Source: Massilia oculi (GTDB lineage Bacteria > Pseudomonadota > Gammaproteobacteria > Burkholderiales > Burkholderiaceae_D). Taken from it: 64,000 nucleotides of DNA. The notes beneath the pieces are model-generated. The model was not told the DNA's origin, did not search any database, and saw only the letters and a list, made by a program, of their open reading frames with translations. The stretch's first letter is position 1, and every line of letters begins with the position of its first letter. This document shows, piece after piece, positions 44,430 to 53,817 of this stretch. Location: the NCBI RefSeq assembly GCF_003143515.1, contig NZ_CP029343.1, positions 3,782,001-3,846,000 of the forward strand, written 5' to 3'. Made by a program: the position numbers and the translations under genes.

Positions 44430-45452
44430 ATGCGTAACCTGATCGCCCTATTCTGCCTGAGCCTGGTCACCGCTCTGGCGAATGCGAACGATGCAGCCCC
44501 CACGACCAAGCCGGCGGTTGAGAAACCGATGGCGATCGCCTCGATCAAGCCGAATCTGCGGCCTGGCGCGGCTACCCCTGCTGCCGCCCAAAAATCCGAA
44601 GAGGATGCGGAAGTCGACCTGTCGGTCCGCATCGCCGAAAAACTGGCCGAGCTGCGCGCCAAGCAAGCCTTGCGCGCCGAGGACGCCGCACGCGCGCGCC
44701 GCGCCGCGGACGCCCGCCGCAAGAAGGAAGCCGCCGTTGCCGCTGCCGCGGCCGTCGAAGCCGCCAAGCCGAAGAACGGCACCCACTGGACCTATGAGGG
44801 CGAGTTCGGCCCCGAGAACTGGTCGAAGATCAATACCGCCTGGGCGGCCTGCAATACCGGCAACCGCCAGTCGCCGATCGACCTGCGCGACGGCATCAAG
44901 GTCGACCTGGAGCAGATCAACTTCGACTATCACCCGAGCTCGTTCAACGAGATCGACAATGGCCACACGATCCAGGTGAACGTCGCCGGCGGGAACTTCC
45001 TGAGCGTGGGTGGTACGACCTACGAGCTGCAGCAATTCCACTTCCATCGCCCGGGCGAAGAGCGCATCAACGGCAAGGGCACCGAGATGGTCGTGCATCT
45101 GGTACACAAGAGCTACGACAACAAGATCGCCATTCTGGCGGTGCTGCTCGAGCGCGGCGACGCCAATCCGATGATCCAGACCGTGTGGAACAACCTGCCG
45201 CTGGAAAAGCACATGACGGTGACGCCGTCGATCGTGCTCGACGTGAACGAGATCCTGCCGGCGCGGCGCGACTACTTCACCTATATGGGCTCGCTGAGCG
45301 AGCCGCCGTGCACCGAGAACGTGCTGTGGCTGGTGATGAAGCAGCCGATGACGGCGTCGCCCCAGCAGATGGCCTTGTTCTCGCGGCTGTATCCGTTCAA
45401 TTCGCGGCCGGTGCAGCAGGCGAATGGGCGGATGGTCAAGGAATCGATGTAG
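44430..45452 (+). CDS. Exported alpha-class carbonic anhydrase with charged N-terminal extension
   Basis: A 340-residue protein. A signal peptide covers residues 1-20. Residues about 55-112 are a long Ala/Glu/Lys/Arg helix (RIAEKLAELRAKQALRAEDA) that looks like a coiled coil. The rest is alpha-carbonic anhydrase: HWTYEGEFGPENW, RQSPIDL, the zinc histidines in QQFHFHRPGEE and VVHLVH, and GSLSEPPCTENVLW. It would hydrate CO2 in the periplasm. The extension is not part of the usual enzyme and may mediate oligomerisation or wall contact. A terminator follows. Confidence 0.92.
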   Translation: MRNLIALFCLSLVTALANANDAAPTTKPAVEKPMAIASIKPNLRPGAATPAAAQKSEEDAEVDLSVRIAEKLAELRAKQALRAEDAARARRAADARRKKEAAVAAAAAVEAAKPKNGTHWTYEGEFGPENWSKINTAWAACNTGNRQSPIDLRDGIKVDLEQINFDYHPSSFNEIDNGHTIQVNVAGGNFLSVGGTTYELQQFHFHRPGEERINGKGTEMVVHLVHKSYDNKIAILAVLLERGDANPMIQTVWNNLPLEKHMTVTPSIVLDVNEILPARRDYFTYMGSLSEPPCTENVLWLVMKQPMTASPQQMALFSRLYPFNSRPVQQANGRMVKESM

Positions 45453-45455
45453 AAC

Positions 45456-45480
45456 AAAAAACGCGCCGAGGCGCGTTTTT
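45456..45480 (+). terminator. Intrinsic terminator after the carbonic anhydrase gene
   Basis: ACGCGC and GCGCGT pair around CGAG, with A's before and TTTTT after, so it can work in both directions. It separates this gene from the converging mutarotase gene. Confidence 0.85.
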
Positions 45481-45506
45481 CATGATCCGGACTCGCGTGC
45501 GGATCG

Positions 45507-46292
45507 TCAGGAAACGCGGTAACGCCCTTCCCACACGGCGCCCGGCGCCAGGTCGACCGGGGCCAGCTGCGCCGGCTCGATGCACACGAAGCGCTGGTAC
45601 TCGTCGTCTTCCATGTCGACCAGCGCGGCCGTATCCGCCGCGCCCGGATTCCACACCACGGCATCGCTGAAACCTTCCTGTTCCAGCGTCAGTACGCGCG
45701 CCCAGGTGCCCAGGGTAATGCCGTCGCCCACGTTCTCGTAGACCACATCGAGCTTGTCGGCGATCGACAGCGTGCCCGCCTCGAGCCCCTCGATGCGCAC
45801 GTCCGCCAGGTGCGGCACCAGGTGATAGGTGTGCAGCGCCGCCGCGAACGGGAAGGGCGCCTCGCCCGTGTTGCGCACGCTGAGGGCCATCTCCAACGCA
45901 TTGGCGCGCACGGTCACGCGCAGCGCCAGCGCGAAGCGATGCGGCCAGGCCGCGGCCATGGCCGGCGCCAGGTCGGCCTCGCTCAGGCCGAACTCCGCCC
46001 ACGCCGCATCGCCCTCGATGCCGTTTCCTTCCAGGCGCCAGGTGCTGACGCGTGCAAAACCATGCCGCATGCCGTCGCCGCGCTCGCCGAACTGGGGAAA
46101 GATGACGGGCACGCCGCCACGGATCGCGCGGCTGCCGTCCAGGGCCGAGCGGCTGCTGAGGAACATGCGCTCGCCGCCATCGGCGCCATGCCACGACACC
46201 AGGTGGCCGCCATACAGGGTGACGACGGCGCTGGCGCCGTCCGGCGCCGTGATGCGAATCGCGGGCAGTTGCCCGAAGGTGATGTTTTCCAT
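45507..46292 (-). CDS. D-hexose-6-phosphate mutarotase (YeaD-like)
   Basis: A 261-residue galactose-mutarotase-fold protein (VTLYGGHLVSWHGADGGERM, IRGGVPVIFPQFGERGDGM, HGFARVSTWRL, then HTYHLVPHLADVRIEGLE and the late VVWNPG). Histidines in HGF and HTY and the late Glu match the YeaD-type epimerases that interconvert anomers of hexose-6-phosphates. ATG 46292 is chosen as the start of the conserved region. It follows amiC by 13 bp on the same strand. Confidence 0.87.
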   Translation of the reverse strand: MENITFGQLPAIRITAPDGASAVVTLYGGHLVSWHGADGGERMFLSSRSALDGSRAIRGGVPVIFPQFGERGDGMRHGFARVSTWRLEGNGIEGDAAWAEFGLSEADLAPAMAAAWPHRFALALRVTVRANALEMALSVRNTGEAPFPFAAALHTYHLVPHLADVRIEGLEAGTLSIADKLDVVYENVGDGITLGTWARVLTLEQEGFSDAVVWNPGAADTAALVDMEDDEYQRFVCIEPAQLAPVDLAPGAVWEGRYRVS

Positions 46293-46305
46293 GATGGGGT
46301 CGGGC

Positions 46306-47820
46306 TCAGGTCTGGCGGCTCTTGGCCATGGGCGGATTATCGGCGAAATAGCGGCGGATGCCGTTCGTGATCGCATTGGCCAGCTGGTCCTGGTAGGCGT
46401 CGTCGTTCAGGCGCGCTTCTTCCTGCGGGTTCGAGATGAAGGCGGTCTCGACCAGGATGGACGGGATGTCCGGCGCCTTCAGCACGGCGAAGCCGGCCTG
46501 CTCGACCGAGGCCTTGTGCAGGCGGTTGATGCCGCCGATTTCCCTCAGCACGGCCTTGCCCAGCTTGAGACTGTCGTTGATCTGGGCCGTGGTCGACAGG
46601 TCGAACAGCACGCTGGCCAGGTGCTTGTCGGCCGTGCCGGTCAGGTTGGCGCCACCGATCAGGTCGGCCTTGTTCTGGTCGTTCGCCAGCCAGCGCGCCG
46701 CGCTCGAGCTGGCGCCTTTTTCCGACAGCACGAACACCGATGAGCCGCGCGCGGTCGGCGAAATCCAGGCATCGGCGTGGATCGAGACGAACAGGTCGGC
46801 CTGCACCTTGCGCGCCTTTTGCACGCGCGTGCCCAGCGGCACGAAGAAGTCGCCGTCGCGGGTCAGCATCACGCGGGTATTCGGCATCTGCTCCAGCTTG
46901 GCCTTGAGGCGCTTGGCCACCGCCAGCACGATGTCCTTTTCGCGGCTGCCCTTGGCGCCGATCGCGCCCGGGTCTTCGCCGCCATGGCCGGGATCGAGGG
47001 CGATGGTGATCATGCGCGCCACCTTCTGGGCAGGCTGCGGGGCCGGGCTGCGCGTTGGCGGCGCTTGCACCGCCACGGCCGGGGCCGTGCCCTTCAGGCC
47101 CGACATCTCGGCTTCGAGCTTGGCGATCGCGTCCGGGCCGGCATTCGGCTGGGTGCGCGGGACGGCGGGCGGCGGCACGGGAATCTGCACCGGCGGCGTG
47201 CCGGTGACGGGATTGGGCGAGGCCGGCGCGCCGGCCACCGGCGTGCTGGCGACGGGATCGCCCAGGGCCGGCTGGTTGGCCGCCAGGGTCGTGGTCGGGC
47301 CCGGGCTCCAGTCGCCCTGTTCGATCAGGGCGGCGATCGGGTCGACCGGGGCGGCCGGATACAGGTCGAACACCAGGCGGTGCTGGTAGCCGGCCACCGG
47401 GGCCAGCGTAAACACCTGCGGCTTGATCTCGGCCTTCAGGTCGAACACCAGGCGCACCACGTTCGGGCGGTTCTGGCCCACCCGCACCAGCTTGATGTAC
47501 GGATCGTTCGGCTCGATCTTGGCCACCAGGCTCTTGAGCGTGTTGCTCAGGGCGAGGCCGTCGATATCGACCACCAGGCGCGGCGGATCGGGGATCAGGA
47601 AGTGTTCGGCCTTGAGGTCGGTGTCGTTTTCCAGCGTCACCCGGGTATAGTCGGGGGCGGGCCAGACACGGACGGCCAGGATTTCATTGGCGCTGGCGTG
47701 CAGCGGGATGACGGACAGCAGCAGCGTGCCGCCGGCCTTGAGCAGGACACGGCGGCGCGAGGACGAAGGCGTCACGCGGGCGGCTGGGGCGGCAGAAGGG
47801 GGGCGAGACGGTCGAGGCAT
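46306..47820 (-). CDS. amiC: N-acetylmuramoyl-L-alanine amidase, AmiC type
   Basis: A 504-residue periplasmic amidase. The N-terminus has a twin-arginine-type signal (SRRRVLLKAGG, then a hydrophobic stretch and ASA). An AMIN domain (about 45-155) targets it to the division site. A long proline-rich linker precedes Amidase_3, with zinc ligands in LDPGHGGEDPGAIG, VSIHADAW and ILVETAFISN. It splits septal peptidoglycan so that daughter cells separate. Its first 49 bases overlap the end of tsaE, typical of the tsaE-amiC pair. Confidence 0.94.
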   Translation of the reverse strand: MPRPSRPPSAAPAARVTPSSSRRRVLLKAGGTLLLSVIPLHASANEILAVRVWPAPDYTRVTLENDTDLKAEHFLIPDPPRLVVDIDGLALSNTLKSLVAKIEPNDPYIKLVRVGQNRPNVVRLVFDLKAEIKPQVFTLAPVAGYQHRLVFDLYPAAPVDPIAALIEQGDWSPGPTTTLAANQPALGDPVASTPVAGAPASPNPVTGTPPVQIPVPPPAVPRTQPNAGPDAIAKLEAEMSGLKGTAPAVAVQAPPTRSPAPQPAQKVARMITIALDPGHGGEDPGAIGAKGSREKDIVLAVAKRLKAKLEQMPNTRVMLTRDGDFFVPLGTRVQKARKVQADLFVSIHADAWISPTARGSSVFVLSEKGASSSAARWLANDQNKADLIGGANLTGTADKHLASVLFDLSTTAQINDSLKLGKAVLREIGGINRLHKASVEQAGFAVLKAPDIPSILVETAFISNPQEEARLNDDAYQDQLANAITNGIRRYFADNPPMAKSRQT

Positions 47821-48281
47821 AGCAGGCCTAATTCGGACAACGCCTGCAATTCTACATCACGGCCGGGTCCGCTAACGTTGAGCAAGACACGCAAGTCGGG
47901 CGGCGGCAACACCGGATCGCCTTTTTCGGGCCACTCGACGATACACACATTGCGCCCGTCGAAGTCCTCGCGAAAGCCCGCGTCCAGGAATTCTTCCGGG
48001 CTGGCCATGCGATACAGGTCGTAGTGGATGACGTTCAAAGGCTTGTCATCGAGCATCACCCGATACGGTTCCGACAAGGTATAGGTCGGGCTCTTCACGG
48101 TGCCGGTGTGGCCCGCCGCCTGGATCAGCGCGCGTGTGAGGGCGGTCTTGCCGGCGCCGAGGTCGCCGTGCAGGTAGATGACCAGGCCCGGTTGCAGGGC
48201 GCACGCCAGGGCGGCGCCGAGGGCGGAAGTGGCGGATTCGTCCGGCAGATAGCGCTGCAAGCGCGATTTAAAAGGCTGCAT
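47772..48281 (-). CDS. tsaE: tRNA threonylcarbamoyladenosine biosynthesis ATPase
   Basis: A 169-residue P-loop protein: HGDLGAGKTALTRALI, the switch SPTYTLSEPY, and NVIHYDLYRMASPEEF. TsaE works with TsaB and TsaD (encoded at 62411-63451) in t6A37 synthesis. ATG 48281 matches the family length; the longer frame upstream runs into the divergent queG gene. Confidence 0.94.
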   Translation of the reverse strand: MQPFKSRLQRYLPDESATSALGAALACALQPGLVIYLHGDLGAGKTALTRALIQAAGHTGTVKSPTYTLSEPYRVMLDDKPLNVIHYDLYRMASPEEFLDAGFREDFDGRNVCIVEWPEKGDPVLPPPDLRVLLNVSGPGRDVELQALSELGLLCLDRLAPLLPPQPPA

Positions 48282-48321
48282 CGAATAAAATAGCGAGTTG
48301 TTCTGCGTGATTTCTTGCGGT

Positions 48322-49419
48322 ATGCCCACTTCCCCCGACCCTGCCCCCGACCTGCCCCAGCTTGCGCGCGCCATCAAGGCGTGGGGCAAGGAACTGGGCT
48401 TTGCCGACGTGCGCATCGCCGATGTCGACCTGGGCCACCTGGAGGCCGGCCTGCAAGCCTGGCTGGACGCGGGTTACCACGGCGAGATGGATTATATGGC
48501 AAGCCATGGCATGAAGCGTGCCCGTCCCGCCGAACTGGTGCCGGGCACGGTGCGCGCCATCGTGGCGCGCATGGATTACCTGCCCGCCAACGGCGACGGC
48601 GACTGGCGCGCCGGAGAGCGCCTGCGCCAGCAGGATCCGGACGCCGCCGTGGTCTCGGTCTACGCCCGGGGCCGCGACTACCACAAGGTCTTGCGCAACC
48701 GCCTGCAGTCGCTGGCCGGCCGCATCCAGGACGCGATCGGCCCGTTCGGCTTTCGTGTGTTCACCGATTCGGCGCCGGTGATGGAGTTGCCGCTGGCCGA
48801 GAAGGCCGGCCTGGGCTGGCGCGGCAAGCACACGCTGCTGCTGTCGCGCGCGGCCGGCTCGACCTTCTTCATCGGCGAGATCCTGGTCGACCTGCCGCTG
48901 CCCGTCGATCCGCCCACCGGCGCCCATTGCGGACAGTGCCAGGCCTGCATCGACCTGTGCCCGACCGGGGCGATCCTGGGGCCGGGCAAGCTTGACGCAC
49001 GGCGCTGCATCTCTTACCTGACGATCGAGCTCAAAAGCAGTATTCCGGAAGCGTTGCGGCCCCTGATCGGCAACCGCATCTATGGTTGCGACGACTGCCA
49101 GGTGGCCTGTCCGTGGAACAAGTTCGCCCAGCGTGCTTCAGTACCGGATTTCGACGAGCGCAACGGCCTCGGCGAAGGCGACCTGGTTGGCCTGTTCGCC
49201 TGGGATGAGGAAGAATTCAACCGCCGCATGGAAGGCAGCCCGATCCGCCGGATCGGCCATGAACGCTGGCTGCGCAACCTGGCAGTGGGATTGGGAAATG
49301 CCGCCGAGAAAAAGCGCGGAGATACGGCCATCGTGGCTGCCCTGCAATCCCGGCGCGATCATCCATCCGAACTGGTGCGCGAACACGTCGCCTGGGCCCT
49401 GGCGCGCCACGCCGCCTGA
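48322..49419 (+). CDS. queG: Epoxyqueuosine reductase
   Basis: A 365-residue enzyme for the last step of queuosine synthesis in tRNA. The N-terminal half is the cobalamin-binding part (GYHGEMDYMASH, VVSVYARGRDYHKVLRNRL). Two [4Fe-4S] motifs follow: CGQCQACIDLCPTGAI and CDDCQVACPWNKF. A HEAT-like C-terminal stretch ends it. ATG 48322 is preferred to a TTG at 48298. It is divergent from tsaE, a common arrangement. Confidence 0.95.
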   Translation: MPTSPDPAPDLPQLARAIKAWGKELGFADVRIADVDLGHLEAGLQAWLDAGYHGEMDYMASHGMKRARPAELVPGTVRAIVARMDYLPANGDGDWRAGERLRQQDPDAAVVSVYARGRDYHKVLRNRLQSLAGRIQDAIGPFGFRVFTDSAPVMELPLAEKAGLGWRGKHTLLLSRAAGSTFFIGEILVDLPLPVDPPTGAHCGQCQACIDLCPTGAILGPGKLDARRCISYLTIELKSSIPEALRPLIGNRIYGCDDCQVACPWNKFAQRASVPDFDERNGLGEGDLVGLFAWDEEEFNRRMEGSPIRRIGHERWLRNLAVGLGNAAEKKRGDTAIVAALQSRRDHPSELVREHVAWALARHAA

Positions 49420-49438
49420 GCCGGTATGCATCAGGCCA

Positions 49439-49819
49439 TCAGATCTCGATGCGCTTCAGGCGCAGGGCCGACCAGTCGCCGTCGATCGAGATCATGGCCA
49501 CGCCGGTGATGCCGTTCTCCTTGGCATAGGCATTGATCGAATCGCGGTTGATGTCGGTGGCCTTGGAGGCGGTCTGCTTGAGATAGGCGATCCACAGCGA
49601 ACCCTTCTCGCCGAGCTTGCGCTTGGCGACGTCGAAATAATGCTCGAGATCCTTGCGGTGCATGCAGAACATCAGGATCACGTCGAAGGGGCCGTCGCCC
49701 TCCTTGACGATCTCGGCCGGCATCTGGGCCGTCACATTTGGATTGACCTGGCCATTGAGCACCAGCATCGATTTCGCCGTTCGTAAAAACATCTTGTCTG
49801 CAACTGTCTTTTCGTTCAT
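49439..49819 (-). CDS. DUF3052-like small protein
   Basis: A 126-residue soluble protein. FDVILMFCMHRKDLEHYFDV, then LGEKGSLWIAYLKQ and the ending ISIDGDWSALRLKRI resemble the pattern of DUF3052 proteins, in which a late DWS-RL motif recurs. Function unknown. It converges with queG and stands apart from the two-component genes by about 150 bp. Confidence 0.6.
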   Translation of the reverse strand: MNEKTVADKMFLRTAKSMLVLNGQVNPNVTAQMPAEIVKEGDGPFDVILMFCMHRKDLEHYFDVAKRKLGEKGSLWIAYLKQTASKATDINRDSINAYAKENGITGVAMISIDGDWSALRLKRIEI

Positions 49820-49967
49820 TGGGGTTTCCTGAAAGAGAGTGGCATCGCGGCGCCCGGGGCCGCGGCGCGTTCAAGACTATTTTACAAGGCTTCCATTGAG
49901 AGGTTGGAACGCTTGACTCGCGACAAGGTCGGCAAAAAGGGAGAGGCCGCGCGAATGCGCGGCCGAT

Positions 49968-50549
49968 TTATTTCAACAGCCCGGCCAGTTCGACAGCCGT
50001 CTTGACCTGCATCTTGTCGAAGATATGGGCCCGATGCACTTCGACCGTGCGCATGCTGATGCCCAGTTTATCGGCCACCACCTTGTTCATCATGCCGGCC
50101 AGGATCAGGTCGAGCACTTCGCGTTCGCGCGCCGACAGGGTGGCCAGGCGGGCCTGCACGCCGGCCGAGGCGGCGGCCTTGCGCGAGGCGGCGAGGGCTT
50201 CCTCGACCCGGTCCATCAGCTGGTTGTCGTTGAAAGGTTTCTCGAAGAAATCGAAAGCGCCGCGCTTGAGCGAGTCGACCGCCATCGGCACGTCGCCGTG
50301 GCCGGTGAGAAAGATCACGGGCAGGCGCGGCAGCAGGCCGCGCTTGATCAGGTCGTCGAACACGGCGATGCCGTTCATGCCGGGCATGCGCACGTCGAGC
50401 AGGACGCAGTCGCCGCTGACGTCGAGGTCTTGCAGGGCGTCGAGGAATTCCTGGCCGCCCGCGTAACCGCGCGCTGGCAGGCCGCGCGATTGCGCCAGCC
50501 AGGCGAGCGAATCGCGAATGACTTCTTCGTCGTCGACGATGTGCAGCAT
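49968..50549 (-). CDS. Response regulator, FixJ/DctR type
   Basis: A 193-residue receiver plus LuxR-type HTH. The acidic pair is in IVDDEEVIRDS, the phosphorylated Asp in LLDVRMPGMNG, the Thr in TGHGD and the Lys in EKPF. The HTH is LSAREREVLDLILAGMMNKV plus ISMRTVEVHRAHIFDKM. ATG 50549 gives the standard receiver start. The partner kinase lies 96 bp upstream on the same strand. With the divergent TRAP binding protein next door, control of dicarboxylate or related uptake is a reasonable guess. Confidence 0.9.
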   Translation of the reverse strand: MLHIVDDEEVIRDSLAWLAQSRGLPARGYAGGQEFLDALQDLDVSGDCVLLDVRMPGMNGIAVFDDLIKRGLLPRLPVIFLTGHGDVPMAVDSLKRGAFDFFEKPFNDNQLMDRVEEALAASRKAAASAGVQARLATLSAREREVLDLILAGMMNKVVADKLGISMRTVEVHRAHIFDKMQVKTAVELAGLLK

Positions 50550-50645
50550 GCAGGTCTCCGTAGTGGCGGGATAGGCTTCCCGCCTCGTTGCTTTTCTAGT
50601 AAAGATGGCGCATCGGGTGAACACCGACGCGCCGCAGACCGGATT

Positions 50646-52655
50646 TTAGCCCAGCGCCCGGCTGGCCGCTTGGGCCGGCAACGAAAATGTGAACACGGTG
50701 CCCCCGGCCGGATGCGGCGCATGGCTCAGGGTGCCGCCATGGAACTCGATCGCGGTGCGGCAGATCGACAAGCCCATCCCCATGCCCTCGGCCCGGGTCG
50801 AGTAGAACGGAGAAAACAGCCGCTCTGCTACTTCAGGGGCGATGCCGTGGCCGCGGTCGATCACCGCCACCGCCACCTGCCCGTCCGTATGCGTCGCCTC
50901 GATCCGCAGCACGCGCTGGTCCGGCGCCGTGTCCTGCATGGCCTGGATCGCATTGCGGGTGAGGTTGAGCAGCACTTGCTCCAGCATCACGCGGTCGGCC
51001 AGCACCGGCGGCAAGCCGGGCGGCAATTGCACGCGCAGCGCCACGCCGGCCTGGCGCGCCTGCAGCTCGATCAGGGCGTGCACGTTGGAAATGATGCTGC
51101 GGATCGTCACCTCCTGGCGCAGCGGTTCGCGCTTCTTGACGAACTCGTGCACGCTGCGGATGATCTGGCCGGCGCGCTGGGCTTGCTGGCGCGCCTGTTC
51201 CAGTGCGTGGCGCAGCATGCCCGGCTTGAGGTCGTCGCCGGTGCCGGCGGCGCGCTCGAGCATGTTCAGGGCGCCCACCGTGTAGCTGGAAATCGCCGCC
51301 AGCGGCTGGTTCAGCTCGTGCGCCAGCATCGACGACAACTCGCCCATGGTGGCCAGGCGCGCGCTGGCCTGCAGCTTTTCTTCCTGCTGGCGGTTGAGCT
51401 CTTCCACCCGCTTGCGGTCGGTGATGTCGAGCACCGAGCTCATCCAGCCGGTATGGCGGCCGTCGACGTCCACCAGCGGCGCCTCGAACACCAGCACCGG
51501 CACCCGGGTCCCGTCCGGACGCTGGAACACGGTCTCGAATTGCGGCGTGACCTTGCCCGACAGGATGCCCTGGAAGCGTTCCTCGTATTCGGCGGTCGCT
51601 TCCGGCGCCCAATACGCCATCGGCGGCTTCTTGCCGACCAGTTCTTCCGGCGGATGGCCGACGATCTGGCAGAAGGCGCGGTTGACATAGGTGACGCGGC
51701 CCTTCAGGTCGCGCGCGCGCAATCCGGTGAGCAGCGAGTTTTCCATCGCCGTGCGAAACGCCATCTGCTGGCGCAGCGCGCTTTCGGCCGCCAGCGTGCG
51801 CGAGATGTGGCGCCACAGCGCGGCCAGGCTGGCCAACAGGCCCAGGGCCAGCACGATCACCGAGCCCACCAGCAGGTTTGGCAGCAGCTGCGGCGCGCGC
51901 TTGACGCTATTGGTCGACAGCACCAGCTGGGCGCCGGGCAGGTCGAGCTCGCGCTGGTGGGTGTAGACGCCGCGCCCCGGACCGCCGGCGGCGCGCCGCG
52001 CCACCGTCTGTTCGTCGCGGTCCACCAGGGCCAGGGCATTGTCCTGGGCGAACCACCAGGGCACGGTTTCGTCGAGCAGCACCTGCAGGCTGTAGGTCGC
52101 GACCAGGCTGCCCACGAACTGGCCATTGCGAAACAGTGGCAGGTAGAAGTCGATCAGGCCATGGGTGGAGGGCGTGGCGCCATACGGTTCGCTGTAGCGG
52201 CCGCGCCGGATCGAGCGCGCCATTTCTCCGGCCAGCGCCGTGGTCTCGGGCAGGCCGGCGGCGGGCAGGTCGGCGCCATGGCTGTCCAGCACCGCGCCGG
52301 AAGCGTCGCTCCACACCACGCGCACCAGCTCTGGGCCGTTGACGAACATCTGGCGGAAACGCGCCTGCAATTTCTCCGGCGGCAGCGGCGCCACCACCAG
52401 GTCGGCGCCGAGGGCGCTGAGGGCGTCCTCGCTGCGCGCCAGTTCGAAGCGCAGGGTCTGCTCGACCCACAGCGTGTCCGCAATCAATTGCTCTTGGCGC
52501 TCGGTGCTTTCCATCTGGCGCGCCTGCCAGGGCAGCCAGATCAGCACCGCAAGGAACAGCAGCACCAGCAGCATCGGCACCAGCCAGCGCCAGAACCGCC
52601 AGGCGCGGATGCGCGCGCGCGGTTCCGATATGGGCTGGGCGAACGGAATTTTCAT
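50646..52655 (-). CDS. Membrane PAS sensor histidine kinase (DctS/DctB-like)
   Basis: A 669-residue kinase. A transmembrane helix at about 22-44 (FWRWLVPMLLVLLFLAVLIW) and another at about 270-293 enclose a roughly 220-residue periplasmic sensor. A PAS domain follows (AFRTAMENSLLTGLRARDLK region), then the H-box LAHELNQPLAAISSYTVGAL, and a HATPase with VLLNLTRNAIQAM and GMGMGLSICRTAIEFHGG. The H-box form is that of the HPK4 class shared with DctS/DctB and TodS-like kinases. It is divergent from dctP. Confidence 0.9.
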   Translation of the reverse strand: MKIPFAQPISEPRARIRAWRFWRWLVPMLLVLLFLAVLIWLPWQARQMESTERQEQLIADTLWVEQTLRFELARSEDALSALGADLVVAPLPPEKLQARFRQMFVNGPELVRVVWSDASGAVLDSHGADLPAAGLPETTALAGEMARSIRRGRYSEPYGATPSTHGLIDFYLPLFRNGQFVGSLVATYSLQVLLDETVPWWFAQDNALALVDRDEQTVARRAAGGPGRGVYTHQRELDLPGAQLVLSTNSVKRAPQLLPNLLVGSVIVLALGLLASLAALWRHISRTLAAESALRQQMAFRTAMENSLLTGLRARDLKGRVTYVNRAFCQIVGHPPEELVGKKPPMAYWAPEATAEYEERFQGILSGKVTPQFETVFQRPDGTRVPVLVFEAPLVDVDGRHTGWMSSVLDITDRKRVEELNRQQEEKLQASARLATMGELSSMLAHELNQPLAAISSYTVGALNMLERAAGTGDDLKPGMLRHALEQARQQAQRAGQIIRSVHEFVKKREPLRQEVTIRSIISNVHALIELQARQAGVALRVQLPPGLPPVLADRVMLEQVLLNLTRNAIQAMQDTAPDQRVLRIEATHTDGQVAVAVIDRGHGIAPEVAERLFSPFYSTRAEGMGMGLSICRTAIEFHGGTLSHAPHPAGGTVFTFSLPAQAASRALG

Positions 52656-52821
52656 GCATGAGTCCTGTATTGGTTAAACTGTCCGGCTGTTGTGGAAGTC
52701 CACGATGGCGGTCGACCACGGTGCGGCACAGACTTGCGTGCGGCAGTGCATCCGCCAGTGTAAGGGAAGCGCCTCGATGCTTTCCAAGGTTTTAGCGTCT
52801 ATTAGAAAGAATCAGACCGTC

Positions 52822-53817
52822 ATGCAGATCAAGACCCTGGTCGTCACAGCGCTGTTCGCGCTGGCCGCCGCGAGTGTCGACGCCCTGGCGCAGGGACCGA
52901 TCGTCATCAAGTTCAGCCACGTGGTGGCGCCCGACACGCCGAAGGGCCGGGCCGCCGAGCGTTTCAAGGAGTTGGCCGAGCAAATGACAGGCGGCCAGGT
53001 CAGGGTGGAAGTGTATCCCAACAGCCAGCTCTACAAGGACCGCGAGGAACTCGAGGCCCTGCAACTGGGCGCGGTGCAGATGCTGGCGCCGTCGCTGGCC
53101 AAGTTCTCGCCGCTGGGCGTGCGGGAGTTCGAGGCGTTCGACCTGCCATATATTTTCCCGGACAAGGCGGCGCTGTACAAGGTGACCGAGGGAAGGATAG
53201 GGCGCGACCTGCTGCGCAAGCTCGAGTCCAAGGGCATCACCGGACTGGCGTTCTGGGATAACGGCTTCAAGATCATGTCGGCCAACCAACCGTTGACCTC
53301 GCTCAAGGATTTCGAGGGATTGCGCATGCGTATTCAGGCGTCCAAGGTATTGGATGCGCAGATGCGTGCGCTGGGCGCCCAGCCGATGACGCTGGCTTTT
53401 TCCGAGGCCGCACCCGCCCTGCGTGATGGCGTGGTGGAGGGTACCGAGAACACGCCGTCGAATATGTACACCCAGCGCATGCACGAGACGCAAAGCCACC
53501 TGACGGTGTCCAACCATGGCTATCTGGGTTACGCGGTGATCGTTAACAAAAAATTCTGGGATGGCTTGCCGGCAGCCACCCGCAACACCCTGGCGCGCGC
53601 GATGCGCGAAGCCACGGTATACGAGAAAAAGATCGCCCAGCGCGCCAACGACGACGCCATGGAAGCCATCCGCCAGGCCGGCACCACGACGATCCACACG
53701 CTCACACCGGCCCAGCAGGCCGAGTGGCGGCGTGCCATGCAGCCGGTATACGGACAGATGGAGAGCCGGATCGGCAAGGAAACCGTGCGTGCCATCTTGC
53801 GTGAAGTTGGGCGGTGA
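52822..53817 (+). CDS. dctP: TRAP transporter solute-binding protein, DctP family
   Basis: A 331-residue periplasmic protein with a signal peptide (VVTALFALAAASVDALAQ). The TRAP DctP fold is recognised by IVIKFSHVVAPDTPKGRAAE, YPNSQLYKDREELEALQLGA, LRMRIQASKVLD with its ligand-binding arginine, and NTPSNMYTQRM. ATG 52822 begins the signal peptide. It normally works with membrane subunits DctQ and DctM; neither is found here, the next gene being ogt. The kinase/regulator genes are divergent from it. Confidence 0.93.
   Translation: MQIKTLVVTALFALAAASVDALAQGPIVIKFSHVVAPDTPKGRAAERFKELAEQMTGGQVRVEVYPNSQLYKDREELEALQLGAVQMLAPSLAKFSPLGVREFEAFDLPYIFPDKAALYKVTEGRIGRDLLRKLESKGITGLAFWDNGFKIMSANQPLTSLKDFEGLRMRIQASKVLDAQMRALGAQPMTLAFSEAAPALRDGVVEGTENTPSNMYTQRMHETQSHLTVSNHGYLGYAVIVNKKFWDGLPAATRNTLARAMREATVYEKKIAQRANDDAMEAIRQAGTTTIHTLTPAQQAEWRRAMQPVYGQMESRIGKETVRAILREVGR

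Noticed and set aside
50025..52661. 878-codon plus-strand open frame opposite the response regulator and kinase
   Set aside because: It crosses two real minus-strand genes and their gap, with His/Gln/Arg-rich composition typical of antisense frames in GC-rich DNA.
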